Positions 1 through 7,510 of a stretch of DNA of 64,000 nucleotides are shown here, piece after piece. The stretch comes from Kitasatospora indigofera (GTDB taxonomy: Bacteria > Actinomycetota > Actinomycetes > Streptomycetales > Streptomycetaceae): NCBI RefSeq assembly GCF_014655955.1, contig NZ_BNBO01000023.1, positions 1-64,000 on the forward strand, written 5' to 3'. The notes below the pieces were generated by a model, which saw only the letters and a list, made by a program, of their open reading frames with translations, made no database searches and was not told the DNA's origin. How positions within the stretch are numbered: position 1 is the stretch's first letter; each line of letters opens with the position of its first letter. A program made the translations under genes and the position numbers.

Positions 1-2
1 GC

Positions 3-53
3 TACCGCACCGCCGGCACCACCTTCACCGACACCGTCCCCGCCACCGGCTGA
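3..53 (+). CDS. 3' end of an unidentified gene (partial)
   Basis: Reading from base 3 gives YRTAGTTFTDTVPATG followed by TGA at 51-53. The tail resembles the last strand of a fibronectin-III-like or other extracellular beta-sandwich repeat. Only 16 residues lie in the window, so the product cannot be named. The terminator that follows supports a gene end here. Confidence 0.4.
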   Translation, partial: YRTAGTTFTDTVPATG

Positions 54-96
54 CCCGACAGCTCACCCGGCCCCTCCCGGGCCGTCCTGTTCCAGC

Positions 97-131
97 CCTG
101 CTCCCGGCCGTCGCGCGCGGCCGGGAGCAGG
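97..131. terminator. Intrinsic hairpin between convergent genes
   Basis: A perfect 14-bp stem (97-110 with 118-131, arm CCTGCTCCCGGCCG) encloses a 7-nt loop. It lies between the end of the plus-strand gene and the stop of the minus-strand multicopper oxidase, so it can serve both. There is no U-tract, which is usual in Streptomyces. Confidence 0.65.
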
Positions 132-143
132 CGCGTGCCCGGC

Positions 144-1649
144 CTAGGGCGTCACGAGGTAGCGGCCGACCATGCCGCCGGTCATGTGGTGGGTGACGTG
201 GCAGTGGTAGATCCAGTCGCCCGGGTTGTCCTCGGTGTACTCGATGGTCAGGGTGGTGGAGGGCCCGATGATCTGCGAGTCCACCCAGCCCTGGTAGCCC
301 TGCCGGCTGCGCCAGCGGTGCCCGTGGATGTGGAAGACGTGGAACTCCTCGCCCAGGCAGGCGATCCGCCAGCGCACCCGGTCGCCGACCTTCGCCGTGC
401 AGGTGGGGGTGTTGTCCACGAACGCCCGGCCGTTGAACATGTTGAGGCCCTGGCCGAGCGAGCGGGCCGAGCGGCGGTTCAGGTCGTGCAGGAAGATCAC
501 GAACTCCCGGTCCACCGCCGGCGTCTGCTGGTCGGTCACCACCAGGATGCCGAACAGGCCGAGTTCGGCGCCGATCTCCATCACCATGCTGCCGTGGCCG
601 GCGTCCTGGCCCCCGGCCGTCCCGTCGTCCTGCCCGGTGCCGTGGCCGTCGTCCTGGCCGCCGTGCCCCGGGGGCTGGGCGTCGTCGGTCCCGCCGTCCT
701 GGCTCCCGCCCGCCGGTTGGCTGCCGTCCTGGCCGTCGTCCTGGCCGCCCTCGTGCCCGGGGTGCTGGGTGCCGTCGTGGTCCCCGTCGTGCCCGCCGCC
801 CGGGTGCCGCGGCCGGTCCTGGTTGCCGGCGACCACCCCGTTCCCGGCGGCGTCCGTGTGTCCGGCGGTGTCCCCGTTCCCGGCGGCTCCGCCGTGGACC
901 GCGCCGCCGTCCTGCTCAGGACCGCTCCGGCCCGGCTGCGAGCGGGACCCCCGCGCCCCGTGCCGGGTGTCGGCCGAGGCCCCGGGTGAGGGGTCCGCCC
1001 CCGGCGGGGTCTGCGGCAGCGAATGGTCGTGGTACGGCCAGGTGCCGACCGAACTCGGGTGGCAGTACCAGGTGTACGTGAAGCTCTCGCCGTAGGGCAC
1101 GGCGCTGCCGGCCCGCTTCTCGTCGTCGGCCAGCCAGCCGCCGTCGTTGTCCCGGTCGTACACCACGCCGTGCGGGTGCATGCTGTGCGGCCAGCGGTAG
1201 TGCTCGTCGTTGTTCCGGAAGTGCACCCGGATCACGTCGCCGGCCTCGGCGCGCAGCACCGGGCCGGGGATGCCGGAGTTGGCCCCGATGCCGTTCGGCC
1301 CGAGGTCCGGGTCGAGCGGGCTCCCCCAGTCGGGGGTGTAGGCGCGGTAGCCCAGCGCCCAGAAGGTGGTCTGCTCGGGGGTGAAGGGCCGGCCCATCAT
1401 GGCGTCCGTGCCGTTGGGCACCGCGTTGTGCTGGAAGGACTCGGCCTGGACCCAGAACTCCCTGACCCGGCCGTTGGGTTCGAATCTCGGGAGCGCGAAG
1501 GGGTCACCGCCTGGGGCGGGCGACGAGTCCGCCCGGGCGACCGGTGGCGGCAGCAGCGCCGTCGAGCCGGTCAGCGCGGCGACGGTGCCGCCGCCGACCA
1601 GCCCGCGGATCAGGCTCCGGCGGCCGGGCTCGCGGTTCTCTTCTCGCAT
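144..1649 (-). CDS. Secreted multicopper oxidase with low-complexity insert
   Basis: Oxidises substrates at a type 1 copper and reduces O2 at a trinuclear copper centre. The 501-aa product starts with a twin-arginine-type signal (RRSLIRGLVGGG then a hydrophobic run), so Tat export is likely. The copper motifs are all present: HPHG, WPYHDH, HVFHIHGH, and HCHVTHHMTGGM, which gives the T1 Cys, His and Met. The domain order is a cupredoxin N-half, an insert, then a C-terminal cupredoxin. The insert, about residues 215-355, is very rich in Gly, Asp, Gln and His with repeated GGQD/GHG-like words, and lies just after the WPYHDH motif. The ATG at 1649 has GAGAGGA upstream. Substrate cannot be told (laccase, bilirubin-oxidase-like or metal oxidase). 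It is convergent with the preceding gene and divergent from the RiPP operon. Confidence 0.85.
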   Translation of the reverse strand: MREENREPGRRSLIRGLVGGGTVAALTGSTALLPPPVARADSSPAPGGDPFALPRFEPNGRVREFWVQAESFQHNAVPNGTDAMMGRPFTPEQTTFWALGYRAYTPDWGSPLDPDLGPNGIGANSGIPGPVLRAEAGDVIRVHFRNNDEHYRWPHSMHPHGVVYDRDNDGGWLADDEKRAGSAVPYGESFTYTWYCHPSSVGTWPYHDHSLPQTPPGADPSPGASADTRHGARGSRSQPGRSGPEQDGGAVHGGAAGNGDTAGHTDAAGNGVVAGNQDRPRHPGGGHDGDHDGTQHPGHEGGQDDGQDGSQPAGGSQDGGTDDAQPPGHGGQDDGHGTGQDDGTAGGQDAGHGSMVMEIGAELGLFGILVVTDQQTPAVDREFVIFLHDLNRRSARSLGQGLNMFNGRAFVDNTPTCTAKVGDRVRWRIACLGEEFHVFHIHGHRWRSRQGYQGWVDSQIIGPSTTLTIEYTEDNPGDWIYHCHVTHHMTGGMVGRYLVTP

Positions 1650-2058
1650 GAGGTCCTCTCGACGGGCAGCGGCCCCGGCGGGGCCGTCCCTGCTGCCGGC
1701 CGGGGAGGCCGGCGTTCCCTGTCCCGGAGACTAGGCACAGCCGCGCCGCCGATCCCGGCAGCCGCCGTCGAAGGGTCGCCCGGTCGGCGCAGGCCCGTTG
1801 CGCCGCCCGGAGCCGAATCCCGCCGTCCGGGTTTGGGCCGCCGCGGCCCCGGCCGTGCCGGCGCCCGCCGGACCGGCCCGGCCCGCGCACCCGCCCGGCC
1901 CGGCCCGCGCACCCGCCCGGCCGGGCCCGCCGGCGCTGCGGGCCTGGTGCGGCGGCCGCCGTAGCCGTTCTCAAACCCCTTTCAAACCGGAGGCGAACCA
2001 GGAGGGAAGAGGATCGGTCTGTAGCCGGCCCGGCTGCGCCTCGAAGGGAGCGATTCGC
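1650..2058. promoter_or_regulatory. Divergent regulatory region with tandem repeat and SARP-like heptamers
   Basis: A 409-bp gap between the oxidase and the first radical SAM gene. It contains two exact tandem copies of a 22-bp GC-only unit (1873-1894, 1895-1916). Further on are two TCAAACC heptamers at 1971-1977 and 1982-1988, exactly 11 bp apart. That is the geometry bound by AfsR/SARP activators, and such an activator is encoded at the far end of this cluster. No clear -10 box was found 8 bp downstream, so the promoter itself is not placed. Confidence 0.5.
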
Positions 2059-3186
2059 GTGCATCTGCAGGACATCCTGAGGTTCAGGCCGGTCCCGGCC
2101 GCCGCGGTGTACTTCGGTCTCACCCGGAGGTGCCCGCTGCACTGCCGCCACTGCTCCACCGAGTCCCTGATGGACAGTGAGCAGTTCCCGGCCAAGATGT
2201 TCCTGCGCTTCGCGGAGACCTTCACCCCGGAGAACCGGCCCGAGCTCACCCTGATGTCCGGCGGCGAGGCCCTGCTGCGCCCGGGGCTGGTGCGCGACAT
2301 CGCGGACCGGGCGCGGGCCGTCGGCTCACGCAGCTACGTCCTGTCCGGGCTGTACTTCGCGCAGAAGCCCCGGATCCCCAAGCCGGTCCGGGCCGCCATC
2401 GAGGCGGTCGACCACTTCTCCGCGAGCACCGACCGGTTCCACGAGGAGGAGGTCCCGAGGGCGGCGGTCTTCCGGGTCCTGCACGAGCTGCTGGACGCCG
2501 GCAAGGACGTCAGCCTGCAGATCACGGGAGAGGGGCCGGACGACCCGTACCTGGCCGACATCACCGCCGCCGTCCGCCGGGAGTTCGGCGAGCGGGTGCC
2601 GATGCTGGTGGTGCCGCTCTCGCCGGTGGGCCGCGCCCGGGAGTGGATGGCCACCCACCCGCAGGCCGCCTACCCCGCCACCGCCGCGCCCTGCACCCTG
2701 GCCTGCTGGCCGGTCATCGGCTTCAACGGCCAGGTGACCTCCTGCGGCAACCAGGACGTGATGGACGGCAAGGTGCCGCTGCCCGCCCACCTGTTCCTCG
2801 GCCACATCGCCCGGGACGACTGGGACACCGTCAAGCGCAAGGCGCTGGAGTCCCCGATGGTCGGGGCGATCCGCACCTACGGCCCGGAGTACCTCGCCGA
2901 GCGCTTCGGCGGGCAGGAGAGCTGCGACGGCTACTGCCAGACCTGCTGGAAGCTCTCCACCACACCGGGTGTGAAGGAGGGGGTGCAGGCGCTGACCCTG
3001 CTGCCGTCCACCATCGCCGTCCGGGACGCGGTGGAGAAGGTCTCGGTGGACGCCGGCCCGCTGGGCTTCGCGCGCCGCTTCGGGGTCCCGGGCTACGCCG
3101 ACCTGATCACGCTCGGGGACACCCCGCAGCCGGCCGCGGCCGGACACCGCGACGCCTCCCGGCAGGACCTCGCATGGACCGGCTGA
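2059..3186 (+). CDS. Radical SAM/SPASM-like peptide maturase 1
   Basis: Predicted to use a [4Fe-4S] cluster and S-adenosylmethionine to make a 5'-deoxyadenosyl radical for peptide modification. The CxxxCxxC cluster motif is at Cys25, Cys29 and Cys32 (RRCPLHCRHCS), followed by a TIM-barrel-length core with MSGGEALLRPG as the GGE motif. The C-terminal third holds two more Cys groups, CTLACWPVIGFNGQVTSCGN and CDGYCQTC, as expected for auxiliary clusters of SPASM/twitch enzymes. The GTG at 2059 is chosen because GAAGGGAG precedes it and the N terminus then begins just before the barrel; 375 aa. It overlaps the next gene by 13 bp, so the two are co-translated. The substrate is presumably one of the small peptides encoded downstream (inference). 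Confidence 0.85.
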   Translation: MHLQDILRFRPVPAAAVYFGLTRRCPLHCRHCSTESLMDSEQFPAKMFLRFAETFTPENRPELTLMSGGEALLRPGLVRDIADRARAVGSRSYVLSGLYFAQKPRIPKPVRAAIEAVDHFSASTDRFHEEEVPRAAVFRVLHELLDAGKDVSLQITGEGPDDPYLADITAAVRREFGERVPMLVVPLSPVGRAREWMATHPQAAYPATAAPCTLACWPVIGFNGQVTSCGNQDVMDGKVPLPAHLFLGHIARDDWDTVKRKALESPMVGAIRTYGPEYLAERFGGQESCDGYCQTCWKLSTTPGVKEGVQALTLLPSTIAVRDAVEKVSVDAGPLGFARRFGVPGYADLITLGDTPQPAAAGHRDASRQDLAWTG

Positions 3187-4166
3187 CCCACGCGGAGATC
3201 AACCGCATCCGGCAGACCCGCGGCGCCACCGCCCTGCTCTTCATCACCGACCGCTGCCCGGTCGGCTGCGGCCACTGCTCGGTGGACTCCCGGCCGGACA
3301 GCCCCCGGATCACCGACTTCGACCTCTTCGAGCAGATCGTCGACCGGCTCAGCGCCGACCCGGTGCGCACCATGATCGGTGTCTCCGGCGGCGAGCCCTT
3401 CGTCGAGCGGCGGGGCCTCAGCTACGCCGCCCGGCGGATCACCGAGGCCGGCAAGGACCTGGTCGTCTACACCAGCGGGGTCTGGGGCCGGGCCGCCGAC
3501 CCGCCGCGCTGGATCCACGAGGTGCTGGCGCGCTGCCGCTGCGTCTACCTCAGCACCGACGCCTACCACGAGGCCGGCACCGGCCCCGAGCGCTTCACCG
3601 GCGCGGCCCGCGCGATCGCCGGCCACGACCTGCCGATCGTCGTCCAGGTGGTCGACCAGGGCGACGCGCTGGGACGGGCCGAGGAACTGCTCGTCCAGGC
3701 CTTCGGCGCCGGCTGGGCGCAGTACGCCGAGCTGGTCGCCACCCAGGGGCTCCCGCACGGACGCGGCGCGGCGATCTTCGAGCGCCCCCAGCGGGTGCCC
3801 GGGCGGACGCTCGGCGCCTGCGAACTGGTGATCTCACCGGTGATCCGCTACGACGGCCGGGTCACCGCCTGCTGCAACGAGTCCGTGCTGATGGGCGGCG
3901 GGCCGGCCGCGCTGCGGCGGGACTGCACCAGCGGCGAGGAGGTCGGCCACGCCGTGGAGGAGTTCCAGCAGAACCCGCTGTACCGCGCGATGGGCACGGC
4001 CGGCGGCGGGGCGCTGACCGCGCACCCGCGCTTCACGGACCTGGCGGACCGCGAGTTCGCCGACATCTGCGGACTCTGCTGGGCGATGACCCGGCGGGTC
4101 GTCCCCGAGCAGGACGACCTGCTGCTGAGCGCGATCGACCTGGTGGGAAGGGGAGCACACCGATGA
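3174..4166 (+). CDS. Radical SAM/SPASM-like peptide maturase 2
   Basis: A second radical SAM protein, 330 aa, with CxxxCxxC at Cys28, Cys32 and Cys35 (DRCPVGCGHCS) and VSGGEPFVE as the GGE motif. C-terminal cysteines (GACELVISP, then DGRVTACCNE, then ICGLCW) mirror those of radical SAM 1 but are fewer, so it may carry one auxiliary cluster or act with its partner as a heteromer. The ATG at 3174 lies inside the end of the first maturase gene, and its stop overlaps the next ATG (ATGA). That tight packing indicates a single modification unit. The two maturases are clearly related but diverged, so they may install different modifications. No leader-binding RRE domain is visible in either. Confidence 0.85.
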   Translation: MDRLTHAEINRIRQTRGATALLFITDRCPVGCGHCSVDSRPDSPRITDFDLFEQIVDRLSADPVRTMIGVSGGEPFVERRGLSYAARRITEAGKDLVVYTSGVWGRAADPPRWIHEVLARCRCVYLSTDAYHEAGTGPERFTGAARAIAGHDLPIVVQVVDQGDALGRAEELLVQAFGAGWAQYAELVATQGLPHGRGAAIFERPQRVPGRTLGACELVISPVIRYDGRVTACCNESVLMGGGPAALRRDCTSGEEVGHAVEEFQQNPLYRAMGTAGGGALTAHPRFTDLADREFADICGLCWAMTRRVVPEQDDLLLSAIDLVGRGAHR

Positions 4167-4969
4167 GCACCGTCACGCCGAGCGCCGTCACGCCGAGCGC
4201 CGTCACGCCGCCCGCGCGGCCGGCCACCGCGGTTGGGCCGTCCGGCGGCTCCCGCCGCAACAGCGAACTGGTCCGGGCGAAGATCGGGCTGCTGATGCCC
4301 GGCTTCTCCGCCCTCACCTCGCGACTGTGGACCTCCCCGTCGGTGGCCGAGCTGTACCCGCGCTACCTGCGCCTGCTGCACACCGCCATCCGCGCCACCG
4401 TGCCGCTGATGGACCTGGCCCTCGAACGCTCCGAGGCGCTCGCGCCCACCGACCCGGTGGCGGCCGGCCTGGTCGGCTACCTGACCAAGCACCGGCGCGA
4501 GGAACGCGGCCACGACGACTGGGTCCGGGAGGACCTCGCCGCGATCGGCCAGGACCCGGACACCCTGCTGAGCGCGATGCCCGGCACGGCCGTGGCCAAC
4601 CTGGTCGGCGCGCAGTACTACTGGATCCGCCACCACCACCCGGTCTGCCTGCTCGGCCACATCGCCGTGCTGGAGGGCTACCCGCCCTCGCCACAGCTCA
4701 CGGCCTACCTGCGGGAGCGCACCGGCTACCCCGCCGAGGGGTTCCGGACACTGCACCGGCACGCCACCCTCGACGTCCGGCACCGCGACGAACTCCTGCG
4801 CTTCCTGGACGAGTTGCCGCTCGGCCCGGAGCACCACACGGCCATCGGGGTGAGCGCGCTGCACACCCTGCAGGCCACCACCGTCCTCTTCGAGGAACTG
4901 CTCGCCACCGCGCCCGAGGCCCCGCCCGCGCCCGTCGCCGGCCCCGGCCCCGCCGCCCGGCCGGTCTGA
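4163..4969 (+). CDS. Heme-oxygenase-fold diiron-type oxidase (iron-containing redox enzyme family)
   Basis: An all-helical protein of 268 aa resembling the heme-oxygenase-like diiron oxidase group. Candidate metal ligands are Glu113/Glu114 and His117 in EERGHDD, Glu171 in HIAVLEGY, and His200, Asp204 and His207 in HRHATLDVRH; this spacing is typical of that superfamily. Such enzymes oxidatively tailor amino acids, fatty acids or peptides. In this operon a role as a third maturation enzyme acting on the peptide is a reasonable inference. The start overlaps the maturase stop (ATGA). The N terminus has a small in-frame repeat (VTPSA, 15-bp unit from 4172) and an unstructured stretch of about 30 residues that looks like a linker. 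Exact chemistry is unknown. Confidence 0.7.
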   Translation: MSTVTPSAVTPSAVTPPARPATAVGPSGGSRRNSELVRAKIGLLMPGFSALTSRLWTSPSVAELYPRYLRLLHTAIRATVPLMDLALERSEALAPTDPVAAGLVGYLTKHRREERGHDDWVREDLAAIGQDPDTLLSAMPGTAVANLVGAQYYWIRHHHPVCLLGHIAVLEGYPPSPQLTAYLRERTGYPAEGFRTLHRHATLDVRHRDELLRFLDELPLGPEHHTAIGVSALHTLQATTVLFEELLATAPEAPPAPVAGPGPAARPV

Positions 4970-4985
4970 CCGGGAGGCGGCCGCG

Positions 4986-6782
4986 ATGCCCCGATCCGGA
5001 TTCCTGTCCGCGCTGAACCACCGTCAGTACCGGCTGCTCTTCGGCGGCCAGCTGCTCTCCAGCTTCGGCGACTGGATCGACTTCGTCGCGCTGATCTCCC
5101 TGGTGGCCTACCAGTGGGAGGCCGGCGCGGGCGGTCTGGCCGTGGTCTCGGCGGCGGCCGCCGTCCCGTGGATGCTGGTGGCGCCCTTCGCCGGGGTGTG
5201 GGCCGACCGGCTGCCGCAGAAGCAGGTGATGATCGGCTGCGACCTGGCCAGGGCCGCCCTGGTGCTCGGGTACCTGCTGGCGCCGAACCTCCCGGTGCTG
5301 GTGGTGCTGGTGGTCGCCAAGGTGGCGGTCAGCACGCTGTTCGTGCCGGCCCAGCAGTCGACCGTCACCCTGGTGGTGCCGAAGTCCGCGCTGCTGGCGG
5401 CCAATTCGCTCAGCGGTTTCGTCACCCAGGTCTGCAAGATCGCCGGGCCGGCCCTGGGCGGCGTGCTGCTCGCGGTGACCAGCCCGCAGGGTGCCTTCGT
5501 GGTGGACGCCGCGACCTTCCTGCTCTCGGCCCTGATCCTGTCCCGGCTCCGGCTGCCGGCCCGCCCGCCGCGCCGCGCCGAAGCGGCCGCCGGGGACGTC
5601 ACCGGCGACCCGGACGCCGACGCCGGGTCCGGACCGGCGGGCCGGACGGGCTTCCGCCACGAACTGCGCGAGGGCATCGCCTTCGTGCTCGGCAACCGGG
5701 TGCTGCTGATCGCGATCGGCAGCCTCTCCGCCACCATCTTCCTGGTCCTGGCCTTCGACACCCTCTCACCGCTGGTCCTGGTGCAGCTCGGGATCTCCCA
5801 GTCCCTGTACGGGCCGGCCATCGCGGCGGTCGCCGCCGGCGCCGTCGCCGGGACGGTCCTGGTCGGCCAGTGGGGGCAGCGCTGGAACGCCTTCACCCTG
5901 CTGGCCACCTCGCAGGCGGCCACCGGCGTCCTGATCGCCCTGATCGGCGCCGCGGTGCTGACCGGGTTCCGGATGGCCCCGCCGCTCTGGCTGCCGGTGG
6001 CGGTCGGGATCGGGCTCTGCTCGACCGGGATCCTGGTGGTCTTCCTCTACCTCGTCCAACGGGCCACGCCGCAGGAGCTGATGGGGCGGGTCAGCACGGT
6101 GGTGAACATCGTGCCCACGGTGCTGCAGATCTCGGCGCCGCTGGTCGGGGCCGCGCTGGCGGTCTGGATCGGCCTGGGCTGGGTGCTGGCCGGGGCCGGC
6201 ACCGGGCTGGCCGTGCTCGGCGGGGTGTTCCTCCGGCTGCGGCCGGCCGACGTGGACGGGCCCGCGGACGATCCGGCGGACGGCCCCGGCGGCGGCGCCG
6301 CGGACGGTGCCGGGCAGGCCCCCGTGGAGGGCGCCGCCGGCGCCCCGGAGACGGCCGGCGCCCCCGGAGCGGGAGACGCGTCCGGACCCGCCGACGCACC
6401 CGGACCTGACGGTCCCCCTGAAGCGGCCGGCGCCGCCGCCGAGCGCACGGCGCCGCCCGAGACCGGCCGAGACCCGGCCGGCACCCCCGAAAGGCCCGCG
6501 CTGGCGGGCTCCGCAGACGACGCGAGGCCGGACCGACCGGTCGGGCCGGGGCGTCAGCACGGATCACGGAAGAAGGTAGACATGGCGAACGAGTCGGTCG
6601 AGGCCCTGGCGGCGAACGGCCACAGCTTCGAGGGGGCGAGCGAGGAGCAGCTGGCGGTGATCGCCAACCTGTCCCCGGAGGAGGTCGAGGTCATCAACTC
6701 GATCAAGTCGCGCCTGGACGGCGAGGTCGCGGCCCACTCGGTGGCGCCGCCGAGCGACACCGTCGGCGGCCTCGTCTGGTAG
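4986..6782 (+). CDS. MFS exporter with precursor peptide fused in frame at its C terminus
   Basis: Residues 1 to about 420 form a 12-helix major facilitator transporter with the N-terminal RLLFGGQLLSSFGDWIDFVA segment seen in enterobactin-exporter-like MFS proteins, so peptide export is the likely role. There is no stop codon after the last helix. The frame continues through about 110 Ala/Pro/Gly/Asp-rich residues and then reads straight through the first precursor peptide (residue 533 onward) to its TAG at 6780. The ATG at 4986 has GGGAGG upstream and lies 16 bp after the oxidase gene. Either a real transporter-peptide fusion exists alongside internal initiation at 6582, or a frameshift has hidden the transporter stop: a TAG in the +1 frame sits at 6577-6579, two bases before the peptide ATG. 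Confidence 0.8.
   Translation: MPRSGFLSALNHRQYRLLFGGQLLSSFGDWIDFVALISLVAYQWEAGAGGLAVVSAAAAVPWMLVAPFAGVWADRLPQKQVMIGCDLARAALVLGYLLAPNLPVLVVLVVAKVAVSTLFVPAQQSTVTLVVPKSALLAANSLSGFVTQVCKIAGPALGGVLLAVTSPQGAFVVDAATFLLSALILSRLRLPARPPRRAEAAAGDVTGDPDADAGSGPAGRTGFRHELREGIAFVLGNRVLLIAIGSLSATIFLVLAFDTLSPLVLVQLGISQSLYGPAIAAVAAGAVAGTVLVGQWGQRWNAFTLLATSQAATGVLIALIGAAVLTGFRMAPPLWLPVAVGIGLCSTGILVVFLYLVQRATPQELMGRVSTVVNIVPTVLQISAPLVGAALAVWIGLGWVLAGAGTGLAVLGGVFLRLRPADVDGPADDPADGPGGGAADGAGQAPVEGAAGAPETAGAPGAGDASGPADAPGPDGPPEAAGAAAERTAPPETGRDPAGTPERPALAGSADDARPDRPVGPGRQHGSRKKVDMANESVEALAANGHSFEGASEEQLAVIANLSPEEVEVINSIKSRLDGEVAAHSVAPPSDTVGGLVW
6582..6782 (+). CDS. RiPP precursor peptide 1, nested in the exporter gene
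   Basis: A 66-aa peptide starting at ATG 6582, with AAGAAGG at 6570-6576 as ribosome site 5 bases away. Residues about 8-52 form a predicted helical leader (EEQLAVIANLSPEEVEVINS is its centre), nearly identical to precursor 2. The tail AAHSVAPPSDTVGGLVW is variable and ends in Gly-Gly-Leu-Val-Trp. There is no cysteine at all, so lanthionine and sactionine (thioether) chemistry are excluded. A Trp, Val or C-terminal modification by the radical SAM and diiron enzymes is more likely. It could also be made only as the tail of the exporter. Confidence 0.75.
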   Translation: MANESVEALAANGHSFEGASEEQLAVIANLSPEEVEVINSIKSRLDGEVAAHSVAPPSDTVGGLVW

Positions 6783-6810
6783 TGACCGCCGGTGGCCGCG
6801 GCGCCGGGGT

Positions 6811-6841
6811 GGTGGTGCGGCAGGGGGTCTGCCGCACCACC
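6811..6841 (+). terminator. Hairpin after precursor 1 (possible attenuator)
   Basis: A perfect 13-bp stem (6811-6823 GGTGGTGCGGCAG with 6829-6841) and a GGGGT loop, 28 bp after the precursor stop. Downstream genes of the cluster continue on the same strand, so partial termination or 3'-end protection of the precursor message is more likely than a full stop. Confidence 0.6.
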
Positions 6842-6897
6842 GTCCGGCCCCGGTCGCTCCCGGTGCGCCACGGACAACCGTAGGACATGCCGAACCT

Positions 6898-6910
6898 GTG
6901 ACGACGTCAC
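6898..6910. promoter_or_regulatory. GTGACG-A-CGTCAC palindrome before precursor 2
   Basis: A perfect odd palindrome with 6-bp arms, 25 bp before the precursor 2 ATG and overlapping a likely promoter zone after the hairpin. It is close to a CRP-type site but one base short of the usual spacer. Regulator unknown. Confidence 0.35.
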
Positions 6911-6935
6911 GTACTTCACGAGAAGGAGAACGGAC

Positions 6936-7130
6936 ATGGCATTCGACTCGATTGCGGCTCTCGCCGCGAGCGGCCACAGCTTCGAGGGGGCGAGCGAGGA
7001 GCAGCTGGCGGTGATCGCCCACCTGTCCCCGGAGGAGGTCGAGGTCATCAACTCGATCAAGTCGCGCCTGGACGGCGACGTCGCCGCCCACAGCCAGGAC
7101 TCCAACACCACCGGCGGAGTGGTCTGGTAA
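6936..7130 (+). CDS. RiPP precursor peptide 2
   Basis: A 64-aa peptide; ATG 6936 with a strong AGAAGGAG at 6921-6928. The leader matches precursor 1 almost exactly: bases 6971-7084 equal 6617-6730 with only two differences (Asn/His and Glu/Asp), showing a recent duplication. The tail AAHSQDSNTTGGVVW differs completely in its middle but keeps AHS at the start and GG plus aliphatic plus Trp at the end. There is no cysteine. This pattern of a conserved leader with a variable core and fixed C-terminal motif is the classic sign of a RiPP precursor family; that it is a substrate of the adjacent radical SAM proteins is inferred. Confidence 0.8.
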   Translation: MAFDSIAALAASGHSFEGASEEQLAVIAHLSPEEVEVINSIKSRLDGDVAAHSQDSNTTGGVVW

Positions 7131-7151
7131 CCGTCCCGTCGGCAAGCGGTC

Positions 7152-7184
7152 GTACCGGCGCGGGCCCGTGGTCCGCGCCGGTAC
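7152..7184 (+). terminator. Hairpin after precursor 2 (possible attenuator)
   Basis: A perfect 12-bp stem (7152-7163 GTACCGGCGCGG with 7173-7184) and a 9-nt loop, 21 bp after the precursor 2 stop and 34 bp before precursor 3. Together with the hairpin at 6811-6841 it suggests that each precursor message has its own 3' structure. Confidence 0.6.
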
Positions 7185-7218
7185 GGCACCCCCGGATCGA
7201 GAAAGGAACGGGCCGACC

Positions 7219-7464
7219 ATGGACGACGCCCGCGAAGCCCCCGGCATCCCCGACGCCCCCGACAGCCCCGACACCCCTGCTGCCCCGCTCGACGTGCTGG
7301 CCGCGTCGGGCTTCCCGATCGACGAGCTGACCGACGGCCAGCGCGCGGTGCTGGCCGCCCTGTCGGCCGACGAGGTCGCGGTGCTCGCCGGCGTCGGACT
7401 ACGGCTGGCGGAGGCCGGCCCGGAGGTGCAGGCGCACCTGATGGTGGGCGGGCTCTTCTTCTGA
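7219..7464 (+). CDS. Divergent RiPP precursor-like peptide 3
   Basis: An 81-aa peptide; ATG 7219 preceded by GAAAGGAA. The first 22 residues are Pro/Asp/Ala-rich. Then LDVLAASGFPIDELTDGQ and the following helix align with the leader of precursors 1 and 2 (same order of Gly, Phe, Leu, Leu, Glu-Val and Leu-Arg residues), ending VQAHLMVGGLFF. The core is shorter than in the other two and the C-terminal aromatic is Phe-Phe instead of Trp. There is no cysteine. I recall public family names of the 'aroma-sacti cluster' type for peptides like this but could not check. It may be a third substrate, or a leader-like helper protein. Confidence 0.65.
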   Translation: MDDAREAPGIPDAPDSPDTPAAPLDVLAASGFPIDELTDGQRAVLAALSADEVAVLAGVGLRLAEAGPEVQAHLMVGGLFF

Positions 7465-7510
7465 GGGCCGTGCCCGCCGGCAGCGGCGGCCCGGCCCGGC
7501 TCCCGCCCCC

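Noticed and set aside
135-1095. Long plus-strand open frames opposite the multicopper oxidase
   Set aside because: They are GC-rich shadow frames with no family features; the minus strand carries all the copper motifs.
6582-7464. Sactipeptide or lanthipeptide assignment of the precursors
   Set aside because: None of the three peptides contains a cysteine, so thioether-type products are excluded, although radical SAM/SPASM proteins are present.
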